Shown here: in pieces, positions 45,040 to 57,133 of the stretch
Layout of the letters: every line of letters starts with the position of its first letter
How positions within the stretch are numbered: position 1 is the first letter of the stretch
Source of the DNA: Mytilisepta virgata
Taxonomy: Eukaryota; Mollusca; Bivalvia; Mytilida; Mytilidae
DNA length: 64,000 nt
Reading direction: 5' to 3'
Assembly (NCBI GenBank): GCA_028015205.1
Contig: CM051513.1
Coordinates: forward strand, 42,536,841 to 42,600,840
Made by a program: the position numbers and the translations under genes
The notes under the pieces: generated by a model
What the model saw: the letters and a program-made list of their open reading frames with translations, nothing else
Told to the model about the DNA's origin: nothing
Database searches by the model: none

Positions 45040-46635
45040 ATGTTAATGCTCATGGCAGCCATTTTGTTTCACGGAACGGGATGATTTATGCAAATTTTGT
45101 AAAGGACCTTCCATAGATGTTTCATATCAAAAATCAGTTCATTTGGCTTTATGGTTTCAGAGGAGAAGAAGTTTCACATGTTTACCAATCAGAACATGTA
45201 AATGCACGTGGCGGGCATTTTGTTTCACGGACCGAAATGAGTTATGCAAACTTCGTAAAGGAACTTCCATAGATGTTCCATATAAAAAATCAGTTCATTT
45301 GGCTTTACAGTTTCAGAGAAGAAGTTTTAAATTTCGACCAATCAGAACATTTAAATGTTCATGGCGGCCATTTTGTTTCACGGCCCAAGAAGATTTATGT
45401 AAACTTCGTAAAGGAACTTCCATAGATGTTCCATATAAAAAATCAGTTCATTTGGCTTTACAGTTTCAGAGAAGAAGTTTTAAATTTCGACCAATCAGAA
45501 CATTTAAATGTTCATGGCGGCCATTTTGTTTCACGGACCAAGAAGATTTATGCAAACTTTGTAAAGGGCCTTCCATAGATGCTCCATACTAAAAATCAGT
45601 TCATTGGGCTTTACGGTTTCAGAGGAGAAGTTTTAAATTTCGACCAATCAGAACATGTAAATGCTCATGACGGACATTTTTTTTCATGGACAGGGATGAT
45701 TTATGCAAATTTTGTAAATGACCTTCCATAGATTCTCCATACAAAAAATCAGTTCATTTGGCTTTACGGTTTCAGAGGAGAAGTTTTAAATGTCGACCAA
45801 TCAGAACATGTAAATGCTCATGCCGCAATTTTTGTTTCACGGACCGGGTTGACTTATGCAAACTTGGTAAAGGACCTTCCATAGATGCTCCGTACCAAAA
45901 ATCAGTTCATTTTGCTTTACGGTTTCAGAGAAGAAGAAGTTTTAAATTTCGACCAATCAGAACATTAAATGCTCATGGCGGGCATTTTGTTTCACGGACC
46001 GGGATGAGTTATGCAAACTTGATAAAGGACCTTCCATAGATGCTCCATACCAAAAATCAGTTTATTTGGCTTTACAGTTTCAGAGGAGAAGACGTTTTTA
46101 ATTTCGACCAATCAGAACATGTAAATGCTCATGGCGCCCATTTTGTTTCACAGCCCAAGCAGATTTATGCAAACTTTGTAAAGGGCCTTCCATAGATGCT
46201 CCATACAAAAAATCAGTTCATTTGGCTTTATGGTTTCAGAGAAGAAGTTTTAAATTTTCACCAATCAGAACATGTAAATGCTCATTGCGGCCATTGTGTT
46301 TCACGGACCGGGATGAGTTATGCAAACTTGGTAAAGGACCTTCCATAGATGCTCCATGCCAACAATCAGTTCATTTGGCTTTACGGTTTCAGAGGAAAAA
46401 TTTTAAATTTGGACCAATCAGAACATGTAAATGATAATGACGGCCATTTTGTTTGACGGACCGGGATCTTTATGCAAACTTTGTAAAGGACCTTCCATAG
46501 AAGCTTCAGGCCAAGTTTCATTTCAATATGTCCAGGGTTTTCAGAGGAGAGGATGAAAATGTAAAAGTTTACAGACGGACGGACGACGGACGCCAAGTGA
46601 TGACAAAAGCTCACATTGCCAAGGTGAGCTAAAAA
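45040..46635 (+). repeat. 153-bp tandem array, ten units
   Basis: TTCCATAGATG-type landmarks occur at about 45109, 45266, 45418, 45571, 45724, 45878, 46031, 46189, 46341 and 46493, giving spacings of 152-158, mostly 152-154. The unit reads CATGGCGGCCATTTTGTTTC, ACGGACCGGGATGA, TTATGCAAACTTTGTAAAGG, CCTTCCATAGATGCTCCATA, AAATCAGTTCATTTGGCTTT, ACGGTTTCAGAGAAGAAGTT, TTAAATTTCGACCAATCAGA and ACATGTAAATGCT. The closing part (GACGGACGCCAAGTGATGAC, GCCAAGGTGAGCTAAAAA) is a typical end of such bivalve repeats. Since 153 is divisible by three, open frames of 70-149 codons run through it; they are broken elsewhere and not genes. Confidence 0.95.
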
Positions 46636-47639
46636 ACGTTTAAATACCTATCCACCCAAAAATGCTATCGGATTAGTACTGTTGATAATAATAATTATGT
46701 TATATCAGATAATTAATCAAAGGTCATATGATGTAATCAATTATTGCCCTTCCCGATTTAACAAATGACGATATGTATGATATTCATTCCGACCGGGATA
46801 ATGAACATGATGGAATATATGTAATCGGAGTTTCGCTTCACTTCTACCGTTTACATGCCCATGTTTTATAAACAAAAAAGGAGAATGTATGATTTCGGCC
46901 AGATTCGAATTTGTATCATTTTTATTGTATAATGATCGAACTTTCACAATCTATCAATCATTGTTCAAAAACCCTTCCCATGAGGCATGAACGTCTGTTT
47001 AATCTAGGATTTGAAGAAAATTGAGTGTTTTCACAGAATATTTTGGTCAAAACAAATATGAACAACAGCCTTGCCAAAAAAATAAAATAAAATAAAATAA
47101 AATAAATATAAAATTAATATAATGTATGTCTGACAAAACGACACACTTCAGTGAATTATTTTTTGGGCAGGCTGTTTCTCATATCAATTTTTTTAATTCA
47201 AAGGACCAAAAATGAGCTAAATTTGTCATATGTCATTCTTGACAGCATATTTTCGCTATTACTGAAATTTCTTGTTGAAAACAGAACATGTTTCTTAAAA
47301 TGCAACATTTTAACAGTACTAAGTGATATTGTAAATTTTTTTTATATAACAAGACGCTGGGAACATATACAATATATATTTACTTAGAAAAAAAAATGAT
47401 ATGATTGTGAATATCATTTATAGTTCCGTCTTGTCGTTACACACCGAAATGATTGAAATAGCAAATTTAATATTTAGAAGATGAATTTCACCACACACAG
47501 GTTTCGTACAGAGTTAATTTCAGTTGTCAAGCGGGTGGACTTGTTTTGCAGAAACACTTTTTCAGTAGTCAAGCACTCTACTTAAGTGTCAAAAAGAACA
47601 GGTTCAGCTAGAGCTTATGGTTAATGTATTTTTTGTAAA
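46636..47639. other. Non-coding stretch, no gene seen
   Basis: A short AAATA microsatellite lies at about 47080-47107. The minus-strand frame at 46741-46947 (with FLFIKHGHVNGRSEAKLRL) is protein-like in composition, but I recognise no family and see no splice context. Confidence 0.35.
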
Positions 47640-48750
47640 CAAAACTTAAGGCTCCCATGAGTCTGTGTTGCTCACATGGATTCAACATGCCAATCAATAG
47701 CCATAAAAACACATAAGAAACAAAAGTCTGGATATTGGACATAATTCTGAGAGAGGACAATTTAATAACCATGGCTGCCAAATCTGGTTCCAATTGGCAA
47801 GTCCTTTCAGACCAGAAGATTTTCCAATGAAATTTCCCATAGAGTCCTACAAATGTATGTTAAACTAAGTTTGCCTCTGGTGGCCATCTCTGTTGACAGT
47901 CCAGATCATGGGACACAATTTTAAGAGAATCATATATGGAACATTTCTGCCATGTCTGGTTCCGTTTGGCATAGTGGTTTCAGACAAGATTTCTCAATGA
48001 ATTTTTGCAAATGGGCCTATTTTAAACTAAATTTGGCTGCGGCGGCCATCTTGGTTGACATATCGTATCATCGGATACAATTCTCATAGAGGACTATCGA
48101 AGTACCACATATTGTCAAGTCTTGTTTAAACGAGTCAAGTGGGTTCAGACGGAAGATTTATCAGTGAATTTTCCTATAGGGTTCTATGTTGGCTGTGGCG
48201 GCTATCTTTGTTGACAAACGGGATCATCAGAAATAATTCTGAACGAGTACCACATAAGAGTGGTTGCAATTGGCTCAGTAGTTTCGAACAAGAAGATTTT
48301 TAAGTGAATATTCCCATAAGATCCTATGTAAAACTAAGTTCGGCTGCGGCGGCCATCTTGCAGGACACATCTGAACACAATTCTGAAACAGGACCACGTA
48401 AGAAACTGCTGCCAAGTCTGGTTCTAATTGGCTTAGTGGTTTTAGACAAGAAGATATCTCAATTATTTTTTCACAGGGTTCTAAGTTAAACTAAGTTCGG
48501 CTGTGAAGGCCATCTTGGTTGACATTCCCGATCATTGGACACAAATCTGAAAGAGAACCATCAAAGGACTGTTTCTGCCAAGTCTTGTTCAAACTGGTCA
48601 AGTGGTTTCAGACAAGAAGATGTTTCAATGATATTTCTCATAGGGTTCCATGTTAAACTAAGATCAGCTTTGGTGGCAATCTTTGTTGACAGTCCGGGTC
48701 ATCGGACCCAAGTCTGAAAGAGTGCTACCTAAGGACATTTTTTTTAGTTT
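47640..48750 (+). repeat. F2 array, second locus
   Basis: It opens with GGCTCCCATGAGTCTGTGTT and CTCACATGGATTCAACATG, followed by about seven F2 units with the CGGCCATCTTGGTTGACA, CTGAAAGAG-ACCA, CTGCCAAGTCTGGTTC, GTGGTTTCAGACAAGAAGA and TTCCCATAGGGTTCTATGTT order. Units are 140-180 bases and degenerate. The plus-strand frames at 48304-48717 are by-products. Confidence 0.85.
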
Positions 48751-48972
48751 AGATAAAAACTCCAAATAATTGACCGAAAACGATCGGTTGGTATTTGAAT
48801 CATTGTGTACATATCAGGTGGAAAGATTTTTTTATAGTATTTTTCATTAGTTTAAAAGTTATATCAAATGTGGATTTCTTATAATTCACAATGTACGGAC
48901 GCCAACGTTAAATTTTCTAGATGATTTTCAGACTTTATTTCATTACCATAATTATCAGCAACAAAATGTAAC

Positions 48973-49005
48973 TCTCTCTCTCTCGGTTGATCGATCGATC
49001 GATCT
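48973..49005. repeat. CT and GATC simple repeats
   Basis: CTCTCTCTCTCTC is followed by GGTT and GATCGATCGATCGATC. These are ordinary microsatellites in direct contact. Confidence 0.95.
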
Positions 49006-50549
49006 CGATGGTAAAGTGGGATGCAATTCTATTTAAAAGACTTAAGGAACCGTATCAATGGTAAATTACATTATGTGTCTCTACTACATATATCTATCTT
49101 TGGAGTAACGTTAGTTGTCCACCTTCAAGATATTTATTACCAAAATCCTGAATTCTGAAAAGATAAAAGCTTGATTTCTATCACCATTTTGTCACAATTT
49201 TTTAATCAGTAGCTAGTAATTTTAGTAATGTTTTAAAAAAAATATATCCTTGAAGTAAGCAAAGGACCAAAGTCCATAGGAAACAAAAAAAAATCTATAA
49301 TACAAATATATTGATACAATTTGATTTCTATCACCATTTTTTCACAATTTTTTAATCAGAAGCTAGATACAGTGGCTATGTGCCAGTCAGTAAATTGTGG
49401 TCACTAGGGAGATCTACCAACAAAGCTTCCTAGCGCGTCCTCATGTGACGGATACAGGTCAGTCATAATACTGAAAGTCTGACCGCGGATCATAATCGTG
49501 TGTCCCCTAACATCCCTATGTTAATTGTGTTTGATAAATTAACTGGTTCTCGTCCTGAAGATCCTGAAAAAGCATGAAATATTTTCCACCTGACGTTAAG
49601 CAAACAACAAACAAACAAAAAAGTGTGCCCTTACGTCGTAGCAGATAACATTAAATGCAGAAAATTTAATAGGCTGGATTGGTGGACGTGAGAGCTTTCT
49701 CCTTATATAACAGAAAATTTATAGAAGCAAATTTGAATTCAAATAAATGTTCTGCCATGTTTTGTTTCTGTGGCTATTTGAATAATAATTTGCAAAACTA
49801 TTGTCCCACAACTTACTATTGTCATTTCTAATAAGGAAAAATAACTATAGACTCTTAGGACTCTATATCGCCAGGGAAAAGCTCACTGATGCCATTTGCA
49901 GACATTTTTAAATAGAAATCTAGATACGATTCTAAATCTGAAGAGAGATACCTTAGTTTGTAATAAAAATATTTTAAAGCAAGAGTTTGACGCCCCATAA
50001 GTATATCTAAATGCTTATTCCGTCTGATATATACAGCTGGAAGGCCATATGAAACTCTTTCCTATTTCAAAATTTTAGTGACAGAATCCATATTGCCTAT
50101 GGTTACAAGGTCCAGATCTCTAGTCATAATTTTGAAAGTAGATCACCTTAGTACCATTTTGTGATCTCAATTACCACAGTTTCAGAAGAGAGGAGTATTA
50201 AATAGTATTTTACTGATTTTTCTATCTCTAGTTAAAATTACCATTTTTGTTAAAAGTTGACATACAATGAAGAATGAAAGCAAGGTTAATTAAAATTGTA
50301 TCAACAGCACCATCCAGTTGCTACTTATTTTCTTCAAAATAATTAGGCGATAATTAATAAATCTGTAGCATGAAGTATATGCGTATTGCGTGCCAGTGAA
50401 CCTATGATAAAGGCATTCCAAAATAAAAAAGGAAATTCTTTGATGTCCTTTTTACCGGTATGAATTTGGAAAATTCCATCAAAATGGCAAAAACGTCATT
50501 TTTTGTCCCTGGATTTGTTTAAATTTGTGGTATTATTAGAGAAAAGACC
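49006..50549. other. Non-coding stretch with a 149-bp spaced duplication
   Basis: GATTTCTATCACCATTTT, TCACAATTTTTTAATCAG and AGCTAG occur at about 49173-49217 and 49322-49366, with a 149-base offset. No gene was seen. 49380-49560 carries a more GC-balanced block (GGGAGATCTACCAACAAAGC, CATGTGACGGATACAGGTCA) without a partner. Confidence 0.45.
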
Positions 50550-51300
50550 TCAAGAATAAATTTATTCTGAAAATTAATGAAAACTTTTAAAAACAGCTTT
50601 ACTTTTACAGATAAATCAGAATAAATTTTGGTTGGTACAGAATAAATTTCTTCTTAACTTGTCCTCAGTACATAAATATACTGTTATTATTAAAATTCAT
50701 TATAAAATGTTTCTTTCTGAGACAAATATATCAGAATAAATTTATTCCTTGGGTCATGAACGGCTTGTAGACTGAGAATAAATTTATTCTTAACTCTGAC
50801 ATGATGCAACTTCAGTAATATCCATCTTTAGTGTTTCGTTGAGAATAAATTTATTCTTCAAATCTGAGTTTACAATCTTCTTTTCCAGAGAATAAATATA
50901 TTCTTTAAATCCAAATGTACAATCTTCTTTTTCAGAGAATAAATTTATTCTATACATCTAAATGTACAATCTTCTTTTTCCGGGAATAAATTTATTCTTT
51001 AAATCCAAATGTACAATCTTCTTTTTCAGAGAACAAATTTATTCTTTAAATCCAAATGTATCATCTTCTTTTTCAGAGAATAAATTTATTCTTTAAATCA
51101 AAAAGTACAATCTTGTCTTCAAAAGAATAAATTATTCCCAAATTAAAATATGCAATTTTAATACACAACATTGTGTTTCAGAGAATAAATTTATTCTCAA
51201 ATTAAAATATGCAGTTAAACATACAGCTTTGTTTTTCAGAGAATAAATTTATTCTTTTAATTTCAATGTACGATCTTTTTTTTTCCAAAGAATAAAGATG
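50550..51300. repeat. Array of AATAAATTTATT palindromes
   Basis: About thirteen copies of the self-complementary GAATAAATTTATTC (or one-base variants) occur. From 50890 to 51078 they are spaced 46-48 bases (50890, 50938, 50984, 51031, 51078) within a unit TTTAAATCCAAATGTACAAT, CTTCTTTTTCAGA, GAATAAATTTATTC. Looser spacing (45-60) applies on both sides. Each palindrome contains AATAAA on both strands, and the units carry a CTTTTTCAG acceptor-like motif. Confidence 0.95.
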
Positions 51301-51779
51301 TTAACAGTGTGCTACAATATTATCTTATCTAGCAAAAAAGATATTTTATTCAATGTTATTTAACATATTTAATTTTGTGAATTTGGGAAAAAAAATTAAA
51401 AAAGAGAAAAAAATGCAGACATATAACACTGAGATGAGATAGCTTTGTTATTTTTTTTTAACTTAACAACAGAATGACTTAAATGTAAATGTTTCAAATT
51501 CAAAATCAACCTTAGTTTACTGGTTTGTAGTATTGTATTAAAATGCCAACATTTGTAAAAGAAACATCAAAGGGATTAAACGGAAAGTCCATAAGAATGA
51601 AACACAAAATGAATTCATAAGAACAGTAACATAAACAAATATATGTATATGTACCACAAAGTTAAAACTGAAATAGACGTAGCACATTTAAACTTAACAT
51701 TTAAAATGAGACAGCACAAGAAGTAAAACACAAACAATGTGAGATTCCACAATTCACTGGTTTTGCCCAATTTTTCACT

Positions 51780-52010
51780 GGTTTTTAACAATCTTTCAGT
51801 GAATTTTTGCATGAGCTCCTTTGTTAAACTATGTTTGGCTCTGGCTGCCATCTTGGATGGCCTGCTTGATCATCAGATACAATTCTGAATGATGACCACC
51901 TAATGACCATTGCTGCCAAGGTTTGTTCCAATTGGCTTAGTGGTATCAGACAAGATCTTTAAGTAAATTTTCCGTAGGGTTCAATGTTAGACTACGTTCG
52001 GCTGTGATGT
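51780..52010 (+). repeat. F2 units, third locus
   Basis: About one and a half units: GTTAAACTATGTTTGGCTCT, GGCTGCCATCTTGGATGG, ACCATTGCTGCCAAGGTTTG, TTCCAATTGGCTTAGTGG and a second AGACTACGTTCGGCTGTG. It runs directly into the next array, which has a different unit. Confidence 0.75.
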
Positions 52011-52700
52011 CGGAAAACTGAATTCGGACGTTAATCTTAACGTCAATGAAGTGCAATGTGTAGGTCAAATTTGGTGGGAGGCCGTGTTACACCCCGCTAT
52101 GCACTCTAAGACACCAAGTAATATGATTTTAGGACGCTTGGTATCAGAGAACTAAATTCAGACATAAAACTTATCCGAAGTAAGTAAGGCACGATAAGTA
52201 GATCAGAGTAACATAAATTTGGTGTGAGGCTGTGTTACTCCCCATATTGCATCCTCACACCAAGAAAGGTGATTGTAGGTCGCTTGGTATTGGAGAACTA
52301 ACTTAACCTAAGTAAATGAAGCATGATAAGTAGGCAAGGGTGACTTAATTTTGGTGGGAGGCTGTGTTACTCCCTGAGATGCACCCTGAAACCAAGTAAT
52401 ATGACGTATAAGTCCCTTTGTATGGGAAAACTTAACTCGGACTTAAAACTTAACCTAACTAGATGAAGTGCTAAAAGTAGGTCACATTGACATAATATTG
52501 GTAGGAGGCTGTGTTACTTACCGAAATGCACTCTCACACCAAATAATGATTGTAGGTCCCTAGGTATCGGAGAACTGAACTCGGATGTAAAACTTAACCC
52601 AGAATGACCTAATTTTGTTTGGAGGCTGTGTTACTCCCCGAGATGCACCCTAACACCAAATAATATAATTGTAGGCCACTTTGTATGTTAAAACTGATTT
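52010..52700 (+). repeat. Array of about 145-150 bp units, GGAGGCTGTGTTACTCCCC type
   Basis: Five units share GAGAACTGAACTCGGAC, AAAACTTAACCTAA, GTAGGTCANNTTGACNTAAT, TTTGGTGGGAGGCTGTGTTA, CTCCCCGAGATGCACCCT and ACACCAAGTAATATGATTGT. They diverge moderately and grade into the 147-bp array that follows; the shared AACTTAACC and GTAGGTCA words suggest a common origin. Confidence 0.85.
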
Positions 52701-52749
52701 TTGACAAAAATTAAAAGCCAGCCAACCATGTAATATGGGTCATATGACC

Positions 52750-53960
52750 TTCATCTTCTGTCACATGGTTAGTCCCTTCAACGTGCACCTGCACACAAAA
52801 ATATATGATCCATTGTTAAAGTTTTGTTGATACAATATGCTTAGTTGCAAAGAAATGAACCTAAAATGCAAAACTTAACCAGAGTCGCTCAAGCATACAA
52901 TGTAGGTCATAATGACCCAATTATTCTATGACTGCTCAGTCCTACCCAAGGAACATCCACTGATGAAGTTTCGTTGATACACTGTGCTTAGTTGCAAAGA
53001 AATGAACCTAAAATGCAAAACTTAACCGGAGTTGCTCAAGCATACAATGTAGGTCATAATGACCCAATTATTGTATGACTGCTCAGTACTACCCAAGGCA
53101 CATCCATTGATGAAGTTTTGTTAATACACTCTGCTTAGTTGCAAAGAAATGAACCTAAAATGCAAAACCTAACCAGAATCGCTCAAGCATACAATGTAGG
53201 TCATAATGACCCAATTATTCTATGACTGCTCAGTACTACCCAAGGAACATCCACTGATGAAGTTTCGTTGATACACTGTGCTTAGTTGCAAAGAAATGAA
53301 CCTAAAATGCAAAACCTAACCAGAATCGCTCAAGCATACAATGTAGGTCATAATGACCCAATTATTCTATGACTGCTCAGTACTACCCAAGGAACATCCA
53401 CTGATGAAGTTTCGTTGATATACTATGCTTAGTTCCAAAGAATGAACATAAATGCAAAACTTAACCAGAGTCGCTCAAGCATAAAATGTAGGTCATAATG
53501 ACCCAATTATTGCATAACTGCTCAGTACTACCCAAGGCACATCCACTAATGATGTTTCATTGAAACACTCTGCTTAGTTCAAAAGAAATGAACCTAAATG
53601 CAAAACTTAACCGGAGTCGCTCAAGCATAAAATGTAGGTCACAATGATCCAATTATTGTATGACAGCTCAGTACTACCCAAGGCACATCCACTGATGTAG
53701 TTTCATTGATACACTATACACAAAGAACTGAACCTACGCGCAAAACTTAACCAAAGTCACTGATGCATGAAATGTAGGTCATAGCGACCCAAGTATTGCT
53801 GAACTGTGTTGTACTATACAAGAGGACTGTAGTGGTGATATATAACTATAGGTTTCTGAGAAATTGAGCTAAACGCAAAACTTAACCGAATCGGGACGTA
53901 TGTGCGGACGGACGTACAAGGGCAAATCTATATGCTCTAGCCACATTCCTGGCTGGGCAT
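52750..53960 (+). repeat. 147-bp tandem array
   Basis: GCTTAGTTGCAAAGAAATGA recurs at about 52839, 52986, 53133, 53280, 53427 and 53572: four offsets of 147 and one of 145. The unit continues ACCTAAAATGCAAAACTTAA, CCAGAGTCGCTCAAGCATAC, AATGTAGGTCATAATGACCC, AATTATTCTATGACTGCTCA and GTACTACCCAAGGAACATCC. The middle copies are nearly identical and the outer ones degrade. It closes with CGGACGGACGTACAAGGGCA and GCCACATTCCTGGCTGGGC, a terminal block like those of the other arrays. Confidence 0.95.
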
Positions 53961-55839
53961 AAATAGGAGACAACGTACAACTCATCTTGTCAAAGCTACA
54001 TACCAATTATGAAATCATTCTGCCCAGTAGAAGCTGAGAAAAAATGTGACAAAAAGTGTTTGTGGACGGACGAATGCAGTATAGCCGCACTTAAAGACTT
54101 GGGGTATAATATTTCAAATTGTCTTAATTCCCTCCACTGATCTTCTAAATTTATTATTACTTCAAAGAATTGTAATTAAGTAGTAAACACGTAGAACATT
54201 TACTTACAAATAAGGAATTTAATAGTCTTCTTTTGGCTTGAAAACTCAACACTTTACCATGCAATTATGAGTTGCTGATCCATAAAATGAAATATTCCAT
54301 AAAAAGGATTATGAAATAACAATCCACGAATTTAAATCTCGCAAAAAATCCTCGTTTTTCCTTTTACGGTGAACCTCTTTTACCACGAAAATAAATGAAT
54401 CCACCGTCGCTAGAAATCACTACAAAGAATAGGAAATCAAATTGTTATGCGTCAGTCGTATTTCAGTAGGTTACAATAAATTATTTGATACCAATTTTTA
54501 TTCACAAGATGTGCACATTTCGTCGATTTACGACTCATCAGTTGTGCCCAAATGTAAACCCAAATGACTTATCCAAAAAGTTGAAGGGCAAATTAAAAAA
54601 TACCAAAATGACCAAAAGTGTAAAGCCAAGTCATGAAGATACGTTTTTATTCTAAAAGGTTTCAAAAATTTCCAAGATGTGCTTTAGCGAACTTCAAGCC
54701 GTCTGAAAAATCTCGGACACGCATGCCGTAAGGGTATCATTTTTATTCTAAAAAAATAGTTAGGTTATTTTTCTTTTAAAAATGTTTATTTTATGTAAGG
54801 AATTTTAGTATTTTAACGGGGCTTTTACCAAAAAGTCAATAAAAATGAAGAGGAGGAAAAAAATTAGATCGGTAGGGAAACCCTCATCACACATTACAAT
54901 TGACCTCGTTGTAATAGTAAAAATACTCACCGTATTTATATTTTCTTGATTGGGAGTAACGGAAAATGGAAATAACTAACTTTATACAACCAACACTCGT
55001 AGAAATTCCCCGTATAATTATATTACATGCCACACTTTCATACCTCGTATATAATTACAGATTTTGCATTTTTCATGAACTGACATAACTACATCCGATT
55101 ATCAACGGTCAATTTAAATTATAACAGATCTGCTACCGAAGGACGACGCATCCCGTTATTTTCTTTCATGGGTCATAATTTAAGCATCTTTCATTCAAAA
55201 CGATCGATACCTTGAAGGTTAATGGAATTAATTGTATCTAAATGGGAGTTATGTCCAAACTAGCCCATATGGTATCTCCAATTGAAAAACGTGGTTTGTG
55301 AATATTAAAAGATGGCATGCAGTGATATGTAATTTCCATTCCCGGCTTCAATTTTTCATTATCCTTCGATATGTTGAACTATGCTGGTATTTTTATTTGT
55401 ATTATAAATTAAGAAAATTACCACAACAGACAATAATGTGTCATTTCGGTTTTCACAAAACGTTTATTTTCCCCCAACATTTAAAATGTGTGCATTTTCA
55501 CAATATTTGAAAAATTGAAGAAACGTATAGTTCGAATGTTAACACTCTGTCATGGATAAATAAATAACAGTGTGACGAATTGTCAAAGCACGAGATTGAT
55601 ATATAAAACGAGAAAAAAAAATCATAATTTTTTGATAATGAACAGGTACTTTCCAGTATAAACCAGACCAAACTTTGTCAATTTATTGGCGTAAACAATG
55701 GGGTTTAAATTGTCTTTTGTTCTAAAAAAAAATAATCTTTCTTAGGGAGATTATTATATACGACTAGTTATATTTAAAAAGGGCCCAAAAATCAACCTCA
55801 TGCACCATAGAATAATATTTTCATTGAATACTTTAACCT
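53961..55839. other. Non-coding stretch containing an inverted F4 copy
   Basis: 54480-54640 is an F4 copy in reverse orientation (GATACCAATTTTTATTCACA, CGTCGATTTACGACTCATCA, AAATGACCAAAAGTGTAAAG). The remainder shows no gene. The plus-strand frame at 55298-55510 lacks a recognisable motif. Confidence 0.45.
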
Positions 55840-56290
55840 CGCGGGGCGGGGGTAACTTGACCATTTTATGACGGAGGCTGTGTTGGGGAACTCGAAACCC
55901 ATGCCCGAAATTATCCACGTTATATCGAATTTGTGACCCGAAAATATCCAGGAAACCTAAAATTACACACCCGAAATTATAAAAAAAATAAAAAAGGCAG
56001 TTCTCATGATGAGATATATTTATACATTTAACACTGTGTAAAGTCAACCTGAATTCTCCTCAGTGCGTTATAAAAATCTGCAGAAATTTTTTAAATGCTG
56101 ACCGGTGTTACATCCTAGTTTTCAACCATACTAGAATTTCAACACGGAAAATGGGTATATACTCAGATTTAGCCCCGGTCAAAAATGAGTATATACCCAA
56201 TTCCCCCTCCCTCACGGAGAACCTGGTAGGCGTATACACATACTCATTTCCCCCCATACTAATTTTTCCACCTTATTAAAAAATAAAATG
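55840..56290. repeat. Repeat block with short inverted GGGTATATACTCA
   Basis: CCCGAAATTAT recurs at three sites between 55910 and 55980. Near 56153-56201, GGGTATATACTCA and TGAGTATATACCCA form an inverted pair about 22 bases apart. C-rich and G-rich runs flank it. I read it as dispersed-repeat debris; the minus-strand frame 55754-56047 lies across it. Confidence 0.5.
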
Positions 56291-56978
56291 TACATGTGTG
56301 ACCGTCGCAATTTTAGTTTTTGACCATGATTTTACATTTACCATTCGTGAAAAGTTTCAGGTTATGGAACAGAAATTATTTATGACGGACGGATACATGC
56401 ATCTGGTTGGTGACACTATTTAATAGAATAGAGACTGGGAATGGGGAATGTGTCAAAGAGACAACCCGAAAAAAAGAGCAGAAAACAGTAACTAAGTTTT
56501 GACCATGACCTACAACGTATTGTTTTCTACCTTGTACGCATCACAACCTCTAGTAGTGGAGAAAAATCATGCCAAGTTTCATCACTAAAATCCAAGAGAT
56601 ACGGAAACTAATTGTGACGGACGGACAAGCTGATTTCTATAGGACCTCCACCGTTTGTCAGCGGGGTCCTAATTAAAAGCCTTCCTAAAACCAATTTTGT
56701 GGTCGTGATACCTATTAGGGTCTTCTCGTTCAAGTTACGATGTCATGATGGTAATCCACTAACAGGAGGGATTGTGGTTCTTTTTTCTATGGAAAAACTT
56801 GAGGCTCCCAGGAGCCTGAATCGCTTACCTGACGCTTTTATGCAAATTTTGACCTCGGACTTTCGGCCAGTTTGAAATCGGTACAAAAGTAGCAACACTT
56901 ATGAATGACCTAATAAGAAAGACCTCTACAAAGTTTGTTCAAATTCTGATAAGTAGTTCTCAAAAAGAAGACTATAAT
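56291..56978. other. Dispersed-repeat debris, no gene
   Basis: 56430-56470 carries GACTGGGAATGGGGAATGTG with TCAAAGAGACAACCCGA, a word order I associate with mussel dispersed repeats. 56805-56975 is a repeat unit that opens with GAGGCTCCCAGGAGCCTGAA (itself containing the palindrome GGCTCCCAGGAGCC). 57535-57690 holds a related unit (AAAAGAAGAC and TTCAAATTCTG/GGTCAAATTCTG). Confidence 0.5.
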
Positions 56979-57133
56979 AATCAGTCATGGTCGAAGATGT
57001 GAGATAAGAAAATTCCACCCGAGGGTTCACATTTTCCAGTCAGAAACGAGGCTTGCCGAGTTTCTGATGATAGAAAATGTGAACCCGAGGGTGGAATTGT
57101 CCAGTCTCACATTTTTTTACCATGACTGATTAT
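56979..57133. repeat. 155-bp foldback palindrome
   Basis: The left arm AATCAGTCATGG...TCAGAAAC (56979-57046) and the right arm, read in reverse complement (57133 back to about 57060), share AATCAGTCATGGT, ATGTGAGA, AATTCCACCC, GGGTTCACATTTTC and TCAGAAAC in order, roughly 85 percent identical. The apex is GAGGCTTGCCGA. The whole could extrude as a cruciform or, if transcribed, form a long hairpin RNA. Confidence 0.9.

Noticed and set aside
45143..46434. Repeat-protein gene with 51-residue units
   Set aside because: The frames exist because the 153-bp period is divisible by three. Other units are frame-broken, and the DNA repeat with a typical terminal block explains them.
50550..51300. CRISPR-like array
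   Set aside because: Regular 47-bp spacing looks similar at first, but the spacers resemble each other, the repeat is a 14-bp palindrome, and the genome is animal.
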